From: Christensenellaceae bacterium
Lineage (GTDB): Bacteria > Bacillota > Clostridia > Christensenellales > Aristaeellaceae
Length of the DNA: 50,083 nucleotides
Assembly: GCA_020025205.1 (NCBI GenBank)
Contig: JAHHSO010000011.1
Coordinates: forward strand, 1 to 50,083
Direction: 5' to 3'
Shown here: positions 41,449 to 49,844 of the stretch, one piece after another
Position numbering within the stretch: position 1 is the first letter of the stretch
Layout of the letters: each line of letters opens with the position of its first letter
Notes under the pieces: generated by a model
Database searches by the model: none
The model's input: the letters and a program-made list of their open reading frames with translations, nothing else
What the model was told of the DNA's origin: nothing
Made by a program: the position numbers and the translations under genes

Positions 41449-42828
41449 TTAAATTTCATTTGTCGGCCTTGTTTTTCCAAACTCTTTCTGCAGCGCATCG
41501 ATTCGTTTGCCCGTAGCTGCACGCAGCGCTGTTTCTGCATCCAGGCCGCTTGCTTCTGCCAGAGTACACAAGCTTTCCAGCATGACGCCCAGTGCTTCTT
41601 CCCGGCAGACTTTGTCCGCAGACTGCACGCCCTGCTCGGCGGCATGGAGCTTTTCAAGCGCTGCCTCAACACAAAGCGTTTCTCCCTTGGCGCCCGCTTC
41701 CCGGCGGATGACCTTTTGCGCACGCATCAGCCCAGGCAGTGACTTTGCAACATCCAGAACGCGCTCTAAGGCGTTCTGTTCGCCGCGCTCTTTGCGTTTG
41801 GCTTCTTCCCAGATGGGAACAACTGCCTGCGCATTTTCCGCTCTTTCATGACCGAATACATGGGCATGGCGTGTTATCATCTTATGGGCAGCCATGCTCG
41901 TCACATCACGGTCTGTAAAATCCCGATGTTCTGCCCCGATAGCACTGTTGAGCACCACCTGTAAAAGCACGTCTCCCAGCTCATCAGCGATCTTCTCCGG
42001 CTCTTCCTGCTCCATGGCCTCTGCTGCCTCGCAGGCCTCTTCTATCATATACTGGCGAAGCGTATGATGCGTCTGTGCCCTGTCCCATGGACATCCGCCC
42101 GGACCGCGCAGACGGCCAACAACATCCACAAAATCCTCATAGGATGCACGGGTACGATCATACACGCTGACAAAAGGTACAAAGACCGCTGTGCAATGGT
42201 CATAGTGTTCCTGTCTGTCCAGCTCACACAGCAGAATAGGCCGTGCAGAAGCCGCATTTTCAATAAAATACACGGTCATTTCATCGTCAAAAAGATCTGA
42301 AAGCCAGAGCTTCACATCGGATGCCAAATAGCGATTGTCAATCTCCGTAATGACTTGCGGCGCATCTGCCTGTACACGCATCTCCTGTGTGGACAGCGCC
42401 GTCACAACGCGCAGATTTTCCGTATTGATGCCATAAGGCAACACAGCGCATGCCGCCGTATCCATCAAAGATACGCCAGGTGCAGCACACAATTTCATGT
42501 CATCGGGCAGTATGCGTGCTAAAAAGCGTACTGTCGCATCGTTTTGCGGCTCGCTGACGCCATAACACAGGCTGCCGCACTGCCGCGCCAGTGCAATCAG
42601 CTTATCCGCCGCCATTTCGCAAAGCTCATCAAAGTCCTCGCACTGTTCATACAGCGCATCAAGCGTTTCGAAGGGCACGCCTTCCTGCCTAAGCATTTTT
42701 GCCACGCCATGCCTGCCCGTGCGCAGGACAAGATGCTCTGCCTCTTTAAGCGCAGAAAATGCACCCAGAGTGAGCATCTCCTTATTGTCCGGCCCCAAAG
42801 CTGCCAGAGTTATGATATGCTGATCCAT
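41449..42828 (-). CDS. mazG: MazG NTP pyrophosphohydrolase with degenerate N-terminal methylase-like domain
   Basis: A 459-residue two-domain protein of the YabN type. Residues 1-215 resemble a tetrapyrrole (SAM-dependent) methylase, with ITLAALGPDNKEMLTLGAFSAL and VLRTGRHGVAKML, but the expected GDP-type loop reads YGVSEPQND and the SAM pocket looks altered. Residues 220-400 are the MazG domain: GPGGCPWDRAQTHHTLR, EEACEAAEAM and the metal-binding ELGDVLLQVV. It clears noncanonical or excess NTPs. The binding site before the ATG is poor and the GT2 gene ends 5 nt earlier, suggesting coupling. HU follows, as in many Gram-positives. Confidence 0.92.
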   Translation of the reverse strand: MDQHIITLAALGPDNKEMLTLGAFSALKEAEHLVLRTGRHGVAKMLRQEGVPFETLDALYEQCEDFDELCEMAADKLIALARQCGSLCYGVSEPQNDATVRFLARILPDDMKLCAAPGVSLMDTAACAVLPYGINTENLRVVTALSTQEMRVQADAPQVITEIDNRYLASDVKLWLSDLFDDEMTVYFIENAASARPILLCELDRQEHYDHCTAVFVPFVSVYDRTRASYEDFVDVVGRLRGPGGCPWDRAQTHHTLRQYMIEEACEAAEAMEQEEPEKIADELGDVLLQVVLNSAIGAEHRDFTDRDVTSMAAHKMITRHAHVFGHERAENAQAVVPIWEEAKRKERGEQNALERVLDVAKSLPGLMRAQKVIRREAGAKGETLCVEAALEKLHAAEQGVQSADKVCREEALGVMLESLCTLAEASGLDAETALRAATGKRIDALQKEFGKTRPTNEI

Positions 42829-42833
42829 GTTTT

Positions 42834-43802
42834 TTATTCGTTGTCCTGCTTATTGAGGACGCTCTCGATGATGAAACGCGGGCGATGTTTGGTTTCATTG
42901 TAAATCTTGCCAATGTACTCCCCCACAACGCCCAAGCCAAGCAGCTGAATGCCGCCAAGGAGCCAGATGGAGCCCATCAGAGAAGTCCAGCCCACGGATG
43001 TATGACCCGCAATCTTTGCAATCAGTGCGTACAAGAGCATGATGACGCTCACAATGAACACAATCACACCTGCCGTAAAGACAAGCCGAATCGGCTTTAC
43101 TGAGAAGGACGTAATGCCGTCAGCGGCAAACGCCAGCATCTTTTTGAGCGGATATTTACTCTCGCCCGCAAAGCGTTCCGCGCGTTCATACGTCACTGTT
43201 GTCCATTTGTAGCCAATCTGAGGCACAATGCCGCGAAGGAACAGGTTGACTTCAGAAAACTGGGAAAGCCCTTCCACTGCTCGGCGGCTCATCAGACGAT
43301 AGTCTGCATGGTTGAAAACGATATCTACGCCCAGCGCTTTCATGACCTTGTAAAATCCCTCAGCGGTAAAGCGTTTAAAGAAGGTATCGGTATCCCGCTT
43401 GCTGCGCACGCCGTAAACAACTTCATAGCCCTTATGATAAGCATCGATCATTGCATCTACGGCGTTGATATCATCCTGAAGATCTGCATCCATGGATATA
43501 ATCATGTCCGCATAATTCATCGCTGTCAAAAGTCCCGCCAGCAATGCATTCTGATGGCCGCGGTTGCGGGAGAGATTGACACCGGAGAATAGCTCTGGTT
43601 TTTTCTCGTGCAGGGACTGAATGATGGGCCAGGTATTGTCGCTGGAGCCATCGTTAACAAACATAATGCGGCTCTTTTCGCTGATTTTTCCCTGTTCCAT
43701 CAGACTCGTCATCTTTGCTTCAAGACGCTTGCTCGTCTCCGGCAGAACTGCCTCTTCTTTATAACAGGGAACAACAATGTAAAGCGTATTTTTATCGTTC
43801 AT
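42834..43802 (-). CDS. Family 2 glycosyltransferase, polyprenyl-phosphate type
   Basis: A 322-residue membrane-linked glycosyltransferase. The GT-A domain has VVPCYKEEAVLPET (10-23), FVNDGSSDNTW (49-58) and the metal-binding DAD in SMDADLQDD (105-107). Two C-terminal helices (about 232-295) anchor it, as in GtrB/DPM1-like enzymes that load a sugar onto undecaprenyl phosphate for export. GGAAAGGA lies 7 nt before the ATG at 43802. It lies between the coiled-coil gene and mazG on the same strand, with no flippase nearby. Confidence 0.9.
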   Translation of the reverse strand: MNDKNTLYIVVPCYKEEAVLPETSKRLEAKMTSLMEQGKISEKSRIMFVNDGSSDNTWPIIQSLHEKKPELFSGVNLSRNRGHQNALLAGLLTAMNYADMIISMDADLQDDINAVDAMIDAYHKGYEVVYGVRSKRDTDTFFKRFTAEGFYKVMKALGVDIVFNHADYRLMSRRAVEGLSQFSEVNLFLRGIVPQIGYKWTTVTYERAERFAGESKYPLKKMLAFAADGITSFSVKPIRLVFTAGVIVFIVSVIMLLYALIAKIAGHTSVGWTSLMGSIWLLGGIQLLGLGVVGEYIGKIYNETKHRPRFIIESVLNKQDNE

Positions 43803-43846
43803 GGGTAATCCTTTCCGCACATCGGCATCGCCTGTTCAGCCTGAAA

Positions 43847-44548
43847 TTACCTTTCCGGCGGGACACTGCCGCCTTGTCCAAGCAGGCTGTCCCGAAGAGC
43901 CGCCAGTTCACCCGCGCTGCGGGACAGCGCAGCGGCCGCTCCTGAAAGCATTTTGTCTGCGTGAACGCAGGCCTGATTATAGATGCTGTCTGCATCCTTT
44001 TCGGCGCGCTCTCGCGTTTCCATGGCATAAGCCTGGGCGCGGCGCGTGATTTCGTTTTCTTCCACCAGCTTCTGAGACTGCTGCTGCGCACTGAATATGA
44101 TCTGCTCTGCGCGCGTTTCTGCGTCCGCGATGATCGCTTCCGCATCATCCTGCGCTTTCTGGCGAGTCTTTTTATCATATTCATCTGCCTCGTCCTGAAT
44201 CTGCTGTTTAAATGCCTTGGCTTTATTGACAGTTTCAGAATAAATTTTATCTGCTGTATCTGCTGTTTTATCTGCCTCAGCCCGTGCCTCCTCCAGCATC
44301 TGATCCTTATTGGTCAATATCGCCTGCGCTTGCACAACAGCGTGGGGCATCGCAATGCGCAGCTGACCAATCAGATCAATCAGCGCGCTGGCATCAACAA
44401 TGCACAGATCGCGCTTCATCGGCACCCTGCGGGCATCGTTGACGCGAATTTCCAACTGATCGATCACACGCCTGATTTGACCGATGCTGTCTGTCGTCTG
44501 CTGCTCACGGCGCATCGTACGCTCCGCCTGATGCTCTCTGTGATCCAT
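43847..44548 (-). CDS. Coiled-coil protein in the coaD operon, unknown function
   Basis: A 233-residue soluble protein, mostly a long charged helix (about 85-205) rich in Ala, Glu, Lys and Arg (KAFKQQIQDEADEYDKK, AEAIIADAETRAEQIIFSA). It resembles by composition the stalk subunits of ATP synthases or DivIVA-like proteins, but I cannot assign either. The head segment reads DHREHQAERTMRREQQTTDS. AAGGAGG lies 6 nt before the ATG at 44548; longer upstream frame sequence belongs to another frame of coaD. It starts 11 nt after coaD, so a single operon with rsmD and coaD is likely. Confidence 0.8.
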   Translation of the reverse strand: MDHREHQAERTMRREQQTTDSIGQIRRVIDQLEIRVNDARRVPMKRDLCIVDASALIDLIGQLRIAMPHAVVQAQAILTNKDQMLEEARAEADKTADTADKIYSETVNKAKAFKQQIQDEADEYDKKTRQKAQDDAEAIIADAETRAEQIIFSAQQQSQKLVEENEITRRAQAYAMETRERAEKDADSIYNQACVHADKMLSGAAAALSRSAGELAALRDSLLGQGGSVPPER

Positions 44549-44559
44549 CCTTATCCTCC

Positions 44560-45045
44560 TTAACGGTTGCTGCGGGCAAGCGCCTCGCAGATTTCTTTGT
44601 CCGTTCCCTCCGGCACCATAGCGCTGATGTCTCCGCCGAACGCGGCCACCTGACGCACAATGCTGGAAGATATGTTGGCGCAATTGGCAGACGTTGTCAG
44701 AAACAGCGTTTCCACGCCGCCAAGCATCTTGTTGACCTGTGCCATCTGGTATTCCGTCTCAAAATCCCCTAACGGGCGAAGTCCGCGCACAACAGCATCT
44801 ACTTCCATTTCCTCTGCGCAGAACGCAAGCAGGCCTCCGTGAGCGATTACTTTCACGTTTGGCAGATTCCTGCATGCCTTCTCAATAAGCTGAATGCGAA
44901 GCGGCACATCAAGAAAACCAAGCTTTTCAGGATTGTGCATCACGGCGACAATCAATTCGCCGCAGAGCGCGGAAGCGCGCTCGATGATGTCCAAGTGCCC
45001 TTTGGTCACGGGGTCAAAGCTTCCTGCATACAAAAGTCTATTCAT
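44560..45045 (-). CDS. coaD: Phosphopantetheine adenylyltransferase
   Basis: A 161-residue hexameric enzyme that joins ATP and 4'-phosphopantetheine to form dephospho-CoA, the fourth step of CoA synthesis. The nucleotidyltransferase motif GSFDPVTKGHLDII (8-21) holds the T/HxGH site. VVRGLRPLGDFETEYQMAQVN and the ISSSIVRQVA motif are characteristic. Its ATG overlaps the rsmD stop by 4 nt, a very common coaD-rsmD arrangement in Gram-positives. Confidence 0.96.
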   Translation of the reverse strand: MNRLLYAGSFDPVTKGHLDIIERASALCGELIVAVMHNPEKLGFLDVPLRIQLIEKACRNLPNVKVIAHGGLLAFCAEEMEVDAVVRGLRPLGDFETEYQMAQVNKMLGGVETLFLTTSANCANISSSIVRQVAAFGGDISAMVPEGTDKEICEALARSNR

Positions 45046-45602
45046 CTTGTACCCTCCCTGCGTCTGACGAACGTAATTTCTGTATCGCCGTATCGGCGCT
45101 GATCGAACGCGTCAAACCGTGCGTCCAGAAGCGGCGCATGACCGCGCCTGTGCTCAATAACCAGAAGAAACGATGTTGACAACAACCCCTTCTCATAGAG
45201 TGCCGCGCACATTTCCCCGGTATTCTCCATTTTGTACGGTGGATCAAGAAACACCATATCAAACACACAGCCTTCCTGTACAAGCTGCTGCATTGCCGCG
45301 TGATAATCACGGGAAAGCAAGCGGCACTTATCCTGCATTTTCGCTGTTTCAATGTTCTTGCGAATGGCATCGCAGGCTGCGCGATCCGTATCTACCATCA
45401 CAGCGAACTGCGCGCCGCGGCTCAAAGCCTCCAACGACAGGGCCCCTGTTCCAGCAAATAAATCCAAAATGCGCGCATCTTCCACGTCCCAGCGCAGAAT
45501 ATTGAACAGCGATTCGCGCACATAGTCCTGTGTTGGGCGCGTATTCGCGCCCGGCGGCGCAACAAGCATTCGCCCGCGCGCCTGACCGCCTATGATTCTC
45601 AT
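45042..45602 (-). CDS. rsmD: 16S rRNA (guanine966-N2)-methyltransferase RsmD
   Basis: A 186-residue SAM-dependent methyltransferase that modifies G966 of 16S rRNA. RIIGGQARGRML opens it, RPTQDYVRESLFNIL is diagnostic, the SAM loop is LDLFAGTGALSLEALSRGA, and the catalytic motif is DPPYKM. The ATG at 45602 follows a GAGGGGG and gives the family length; the ATG at 45641 would add 13 residues. First gene of the rsmD-coaD-coiled-coil-GT2-mazG series. Confidence 0.95.
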   Translation of the reverse strand: MRIIGGQARGRMLVAPPGANTRPTQDYVRESLFNILRWDVEDARILDLFAGTGALSLEALSRGAQFAVMVDTDRAACDAIRKNIETAKMQDKCRLLSRDYHAAMQQLVQEGCVFDMVFLDPPYKMENTGEMCAALYEKGLLSTSFLLVIEHRRGHAPLLDARFDAFDQRRYGDTEITFVRRREGTR

Positions 45603-45676
45603 GGCGTGTCGTCCCCCTCTGTTTTCAAGGCATACCGGCAAAAGCAGCCATTTTCCAGCTGGTTTCCAGTCTTTTT

Positions 45677-45705
45677 ATTATATCAGACACCCTCATTTTT
45701 TTCAA
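45677..45705 (-). promoter_or_regulatory. Promoter of the rsmD-coaD operon
   Basis: TTGAAA (45700-45705), a 17-nt spacer and perfect TATAAT (45677-45682) on the minus strand, about 75 nt before the rsmD start. Confidence 0.8.
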
Positions 45706-45770
45706 CCTTGACAGCATAAAAAGCACATTTAGACGATCTGTACACGCTTTCAGCCGCTTCCCCACGAATC

Positions 45771-45806
45771 AAAAAAACGGGGAAAGCCGCATTTCGGGTG
45801 CCCCGT
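45771..45806 (-). terminator. Terminator of the alr operon
   Basis: ACGGGG (45777-45782) pairs with CCCCGT (45801-45806) with an inner GC-rich helix, followed by seven U on the minus strand (45771-45777). Confidence 0.8.
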
Positions 45807-45820
45807 CTTCCTGTTTTTGC

Positions 45821-46627
45821 TTAAACAAGCTTCTTCTTCTCATGCTTTTCAGCATTCTGGCCGTAATGCACTTCTCCTCCGCCTTCAAGCAGCGTTTTGG
45901 CCATCTTGTTCTTTTTTGCTTTTTTTGCAGCCAGTCGTTTAGCCTTGTTCTGCATCTCCTGTCGTTTTTCATAAACAGAAGGGGCGCTCAGATATCCCGC
46001 CAGATAGGCTGCCGGGTAGCTCAACAGCATCAGCGGAGAAAGCCTGTCAATTATCAAGACCATCTTCTGCGGATCAGAAAAAAGATTCACGTATACAAGT
46101 ACTGGCAGACGTACAATCATGCGCAGAACGTCCATAGCTGCTATCCCCGTCTCCTGCACATAAGTCATAAGTGGAGCCATCACATCTGTACGTGCGCCAT
46201 ACGTGCCCAGCAGCCAAGCCGGAAGATCCTGCATGGTATAAGTGTAGGGCTTTACCGTTGCTGCAAGCACAACAGACAGCAGAAGCGGAATGCCAAACAC
46301 AACAAGCGCTGCGCACAGCGCTTTGAGCGGATGATAGCCATGTTCATCGACGCTGCCCTTTCCCAGATGCTCCGCACGCCGACTGGCTTCTACATTCTTA
46401 AATCCGATGGATGCCCCTTCATTCCAGAACATTAACAGGATCATGCCCACAATGCCCAGCGTCAAAACGGTACGGATTATCATGTTCTGAATGGCTTGAA
46501 GCATGCCGAATACAAGGCCCAACACCGTGATGACCATTACAAACAGCAGAAGCTTGCTTGCCATTGGCAGGACCTGTTTTCCCCAGTGCTGTGCGTGAAG
46601 CACAGACTTTTTCTCCATCTGTTTCAT
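45821..46627 (-). CDS. Hypothetical multi-span membrane protein
   Basis: A 268-residue protein with about five predicted helices (two near 20-65, one near 105-125, two amphipathic or spanning segments near 165-215) and a very basic, lysine-rich C-terminal tail (KAKRLAAKKAKKNKMAK and KHEKKKLV). I recognise no family. Its start overlaps the stop of the cyclo-ligase gene by 4 nt, so it is the third gene of the alr operon. The basic tail would face the cytoplasm and could bind RNA or acidic lipid heads; this is inference. Confidence 0.7.
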   Translation of the reverse strand: MKQMEKKSVLHAQHWGKQVLPMASKLLLFVMVITVLGLVFGMLQAIQNMIIRTVLTLGIVGMILLMFWNEGASIGFKNVEASRRAEHLGKGSVDEHGYHPLKALCAALVVFGIPLLLSVVLAATVKPYTYTMQDLPAWLLGTYGARTDVMAPLMTYVQETGIAAMDVLRMIVRLPVLVYVNLFSDPQKMVLIIDRLSPLMLLSYPAAYLAGYLSAPSVYEKRQEMQNKAKRLAAKKAKKNKMAKTLLEGGGEVHYGQNAEKHEKKKLV

Positions 46628-47175
46628 CTTTCTTCCTCCTGTACATGCACGGTTTCGGACGGTGTCACCACGCAGTCCATCCGTCTGTCTTCCTGTGTCT
46701 GTGGTATGCGCTCAAAAAGCGCAAAATCCGCACAGATACCGACGCGAACAGCCTTTTTCCCGCTTAAAAAACGGTCGTAATAGCCGCCGCCATATCCAAT
46801 CCGTCCGCCTCTTCTGTCGAATGCCAGCCCGGGCACGAGCACAAAATCCACATTCTCTTCTATCGCGCAGTCTTCCCCCGGTTCCATAATGCCATATGCG
46901 CCTGGAACCAGTTCATCAAGCGTCTTGATCCTTCTGGCATACATGATTCCCAGTCCCTCACATCGCGGAAGGAGCAATGTCCGGCCTGTTTTCAGCACAT
47001 CTTCCATCACGGCAGTCAGAGGAACCTCTCCATCAATCGCAGCATATGCCATCACTGTGTGTGCCATTTGATACACTGAAAGCTCCAGAATCTGCGCACA
47101 GACTGCTGCGCCATCCTGCACACCCGCTTCTTTGCGCTTTTTACGCATCAAGCGCCGAATTTCCTGCGCCGTCAT
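46624..47175 (-). CDS. 5-formyltetrahydrofolate cyclo-ligase
   Basis: A 183-residue ATP-dependent enzyme that turns 5-formyl-THF into 5,10-methenyl-THF. The basic N-terminus RRLMRKKRKE, the LLPRCEG block and the signature VPGLAFDRRGGRIGYGGGYYDRFL (core RIGYGGGYYDRFL) are those of the family. It overlaps alr by 4 nt at its start and the membrane-protein gene by 4 nt at its end, so all three are translationally coupled. Confidence 0.95.
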   Translation of the reverse strand: MTAQEIRRLMRKKRKEAGVQDGAAVCAQILELSVYQMAHTVMAYAAIDGEVPLTAVMEDVLKTGRTLLLPRCEGLGIMYARRIKTLDELVPGAYGIMEPGEDCAIEENVDFVLVPGLAFDRRGGRIGYGGGYYDRFLSGKKAVRVGICADFALFERIPQTQEDRRMDCVVTPSETVHVQEEER

Positions 47176-48284
47176 ACATTAAAATAGAGCCGCGGCACAC
47201 GCTTACCGGGGGAACAGAGCACCTCATAGCTGATCGTTGAAAGCCATCGCGCCATATCCTCGGCAGAAATGTACTCCTCTCCTTGTCTGCCAAGAAGGAC
47301 AACTTCGTCGCCAGTCTGCGCATCTGGAATATCCGTCACATCCACCATCATCTGATCCATACACACCCGTCCAAGAATCCGCGCCCGTTTTCCGCGCACA
47401 AGCACGCAGCCGCACTCACCAAGCCCGCGCCTGTATCCATCTGCATAGCCGACCGGAACCGTCATGACGCGTGTCTGCCGTTCAGCCTTAAATGTGCCGC
47501 CATAGCTCACTCGCTCGCCCGGTTCAATCGTTTTTACATAGACGCCATGCGTCACCCAGCGCATGGCAGGAATCAGCCCTTTCGCCTCCGGCACAGGCGG
47601 ATAGCCATACAGCGCCAGCCCCCCGCGCACCATATCCGCATGAATCTCTGGATAACGAAAAATCGCCGCTGTATTCGCCGCATGATGCAAAATTTTTCCA
47701 GGATGCACGCAGGTTATCGCATCCGAAAGCCGTTTAAACTTTTCCCACTGTTCTGCCGTCTCGCTGTCCTTTTCTTCATCTGCACAGGCCATATGCGTGA
47801 AGCAGCCCGTCAATTCAATACCCGGCAAGCTGTCAATCAACCGTGTGAGCCTCTGCACATCTTCAACAGTACGCACGCCAATGCGGTTCATACCCGTATC
47901 CAGTTTTAAATGAACATGCACAGTTTTGCCAAGCGTTACGCCCGCTTCTGAAAGCGCATATATACCCGCTTCTTCAAAAACCGTTTGTACAAGATCATAC
48001 TGCGCAACAGCGTATGCTGCTTGCGTTTCGATGCCGCCCAGAACAAGAATCGGCGCATTCACACCGCCTTCCCGCAATTCAATTCCCTCTTCGGGAATAG
48101 CCACTGCCAGCATATCGGCTCCCGCTTCAATTGCTGCCCGTGCCACAGGAACCGCCCCGTGTCCATAGGCATCCGCTTTAACAACCGCCATCAACTTGGC
48201 GGCTGTACAGCGCTTCATGACGCTTACATTGTGGCGAATGGCTGAAAGATCCACCTCGCACACAGTATATCGCTGGATGGTCAT
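47172..48284 (-). CDS. alr: Alanine racemase
   Basis: A 370-residue PLP enzyme that makes D-alanine for peptidoglycan. The cofactor lysine is K36 in VVKADAYGHG. The second catalytic base Tyr is in RVSYGGTF, and the family's MVRGGLALYGYPP and RVCMDQMMVDVTD blocks are present. The ATG at 48284 follows AAGGAGG by about 10 nt; an in-frame ATG at 48332 lies before the binding site. Head of the alr-cyclo-ligase-membrane protein operon. Confidence 0.96.
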   Translation of the reverse strand: MTIQRYTVCEVDLSAIRHNVSVMKRCTAAKLMAVVKADAYGHGAVPVARAAIEAGADMLAVAIPEEGIELREGGVNAPILVLGGIETQAAYAVAQYDLVQTVFEEAGIYALSEAGVTLGKTVHVHLKLDTGMNRIGVRTVEDVQRLTRLIDSLPGIELTGCFTHMACADEEKDSETAEQWEKFKRLSDAITCVHPGKILHHAANTAAIFRYPEIHADMVRGGLALYGYPPVPEAKGLIPAMRWVTHGVYVKTIEPGERVSYGGTFKAERQTRVMTVPVGYADGYRRGLGECGCVLVRGKRARILGRVCMDQMMVDVTDIPDAQTGDEVVLLGRQGEEYISAEDMARWLSTISYEVLCSPGKRVPRLYFNV

Positions 48285-48320
48285 GACCTGCTTTCCTCCT
48301 TCTGCCGCACTTTCTTCATT

Positions 48321-48326
48321 ATTATA
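48321..48326 (-). promoter_or_regulatory. -10 element of the alr promoter
   Basis: A perfect TATAAT on the minus strand 37 nt before the alr ATG. The -35 position holds only a T-rich TTTCTT, so the promoter is weak or needs an activator. Confidence 0.5.
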
Positions 48327-48390
48327 GCGCAAACCAGAGCAAAAAGAAAGAAAAGCCTTTTTTCAATCTTTTTGGGGGCACTTTCTGCTG

Positions 48391-48430
48391 TTCTACTCAC
48401 ATTCTACCTCTATTTTCCCATGTTCTACCT
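48391..48430 (+). repeat. Three TTCTAC(C/T) direct repeats upstream of the XRE regulator
   Basis: TTCTACTC (48391-48398), TTCTACCT (48402-48409) and TTCTACCT (48423-48430) lie between the alr and the XRE promoters, just upstream of the XRE -35 box. They could be binding sites for the XRE protein itself. Confidence 0.4.
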
Positions 48431-48438
48431 GCTTTCGG

Positions 48439-48467
48439 TTGAAAAATAGCCTGCGCTCCTGTACAAT
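48439..48467 (+). promoter_or_regulatory. Promoter of the XRE regulator gene
   Basis: TTGAAA (48439-48444), a 17-nt spacer and TACAAT (48462-48467). The transcript would start within about 12 nt of the ATG's binding site, giving a very short leader. Confidence 0.7.
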
Positions 48468-48485
48468 GACTGCAGAGGTGATTTT

Positions 48486-49220
48486 ATGTTTGAAATCGAC
48501 AAGAAAAAATTCGGTGCCTTTCTCTCCGTCCTTCGCAAAGAAAAGGGCTTCACCCAGAAAGAACTGGCTCAGGCTCTGTACATTTCCGATAAGGCTGTCA
48601 GCAAATGGGAAACGGGAGCCAGCATTCCAGATACGTCTCTTTTGATTCCGTTGTCTGAACTGCTGGGGGTATCCGTAACGGAACTTCTTATGGGTGAGCG
48701 CACGAAGGAAAACTTGCCGCCCGAACAAGTCGAGAATGTTGTAAAAACGGCACTATCCTATCCTGAAAACCATCCTGAAAGACAAAAAAAGAAGTTCAGT
48801 TTCTGCTATCTGCTGTGTGTGCTTGTCAGTCTTTTAGGTCTATGGATCAATTATAAAACCGATACGCTTATTGAGCCGTTCATCATATTTATTGTTCTTT
48901 CCATCGTATTCGGTGCGTATTTTTTCTTCTTCGTTCATGACCGTCTGCCTGATTATTATGATAAAAACCGCATCAGTTGTGTCAGTGACGGCTTTTTCAG
49001 AATGAATGTGCCTGGAGTGACATTTAATAACTCCAACTGGCCCCACATTGTGCGTGTTGGGCAGATCTGGTGCTGCCTGTCTTTGGTTCTTATCCCTCTT
49101 TGCATGGCACTTTTTTCCCGATTTGCCTTCTTTTCTGCCTTCGGCTATTTGATCCCGTTGCTTATGTTTCTGGGCGGGTTATTCATCCCCATGATTGTTG
49201 TCGGAAAAAAATACGAATAA
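48486..49220 (+). CDS. XRE-family regulator with C-terminal membrane domain
   Basis: A 244-residue protein. An XRE helix-turn-helix (about 9-63; LRKEKGFTQKELAQALYIS and KAVSKWETGASIPD) is joined by a linker to a membrane part with four predicted helices (about 104-150 and 190-240). Membrane-tethered XRE regulators of this build are common in clostridia, often near transporters. GAGGTG lies 8 nt before the ATG. Its signal is unknown. It converges with the small helical protein gene, only 3 nt apart, without a terminator. Confidence 0.85.
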   Translation: MFEIDKKKFGAFLSVLRKEKGFTQKELAQALYISDKAVSKWETGASIPDTSLLIPLSELLGVSVTELLMGERTKENLPPEQVENVVKTALSYPENHPERQKKKFSFCYLLCVLVSLLGLWINYKTDTLIEPFIIFIVLSIVFGAYFFFFVHDRLPDYYDKNRISCVSDGFFRMNVPGVTFNNSNWPHIVRVGQIWCCLSLVLIPLCMALFSRFAFFSAFGYLIPLLMFLGGLFIPMIVVGKKYE

Positions 49221-49223
49221 TCG

Positions 49224-49658
49224 TTACAAAAAGCGGCTGATTTCCTTTTTAAGCTCCTCTTCCTGCTGAATCAGCTTTTTCGTGATATCCTTGGCCTTTT
49301 CATCTGCCGCTTTATACTGATTGAGATACCTGTTCAGACACTTTACGCCCATGTTACACCCATCCGTCAGCAAATCTGCAATGTTTTCATCCGTTGCATC
49401 CATCGCCAGGCGCACGCTGGTTTTCATAAATGACATTCCCCTCAGCACTGGATGTGCGTCCTTGCCTTCATCATGAAAGTGTTTCAATTCATTCTCGATT
49501 TCCGCTGCAAGCTTTTCGTGCTTTTTCCGGCAGTCAGCCAGACAGCGCCTCATCTGCGCATCCTTTACCCTTTCCATCACGCCTTCAATGGCCTGTGTGC
49601 CCATTTGAATGCCTGCATCGCATTCCCGAAGCAGGCGAACGGTATCCGGTTCAATCAT
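49224..49658 (-). CDS. Four-helix-bundle protein, DUF2383-like
   Basis: A 144-residue acidic, all-helical cytoplasmic protein. The pattern (DTVRLLRECDAGIQMGTQAI, then CRKKHEKLAAEIENEL, MKTSVRLAMDATDENIADLL and CNMGVKCLNRYL) resembles the ferritin-like DUF2383/PA2169 bundle, though the metal ligands are not clear. The ATG at 49658 has AAAGGA 11 nt upstream; the in-frame ATG at 49706 is less likely. An IS200-type element ends about 65 nt upstream and may have displaced or altered its promoter. Confidence 0.7.
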   Translation of the reverse strand: MIEPDTVRLLRECDAGIQMGTQAIEGVMERVKDAQMRRCLADCRKKHEKLAAEIENELKHFHDEGKDAHPVLRGMSFMKTSVRLAMDATDENIADLLTDGCNMGVKCLNRYLNQYKAADEKAKDITKKLIQQEEELKKEISRFL

Positions 49659-49725
49659 GAATGGTTCACATCCTTTCAGGCATAGAATGTACGCTTCAAA
49701 TTTCAATTATTCTCTAATCATGAAA

Positions 49726-49839
49726 ACCGGCTAAGCCGGTGGTTTGACTAAGCCCTGTAAGGGCCTTTTACCGGCAGCGCTAAAGCGCTCTGAAAATCTG
49801 ACAACCGCACCACGATCACATGGCGGCCCCTAAAGGGGC
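49726..49839 (-). repeat. Four subterminal hairpins of the IS200/IS605 element
   Basis: Stems at 49726-49740 (ACCGGCT/AGCCGGT), 49750-49767 (AAGCCC/GGGCCTT), 49776-49789 (AGCGCT/AGCGCT) and 49826-49839 (GCCCC/GGGGC), all with tiny A/T-rich loops. The outermost is the best candidate for the transposase-recognised end hairpin. Confidence 0.65.
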
Positions 49840-49844
49840 TGCTT

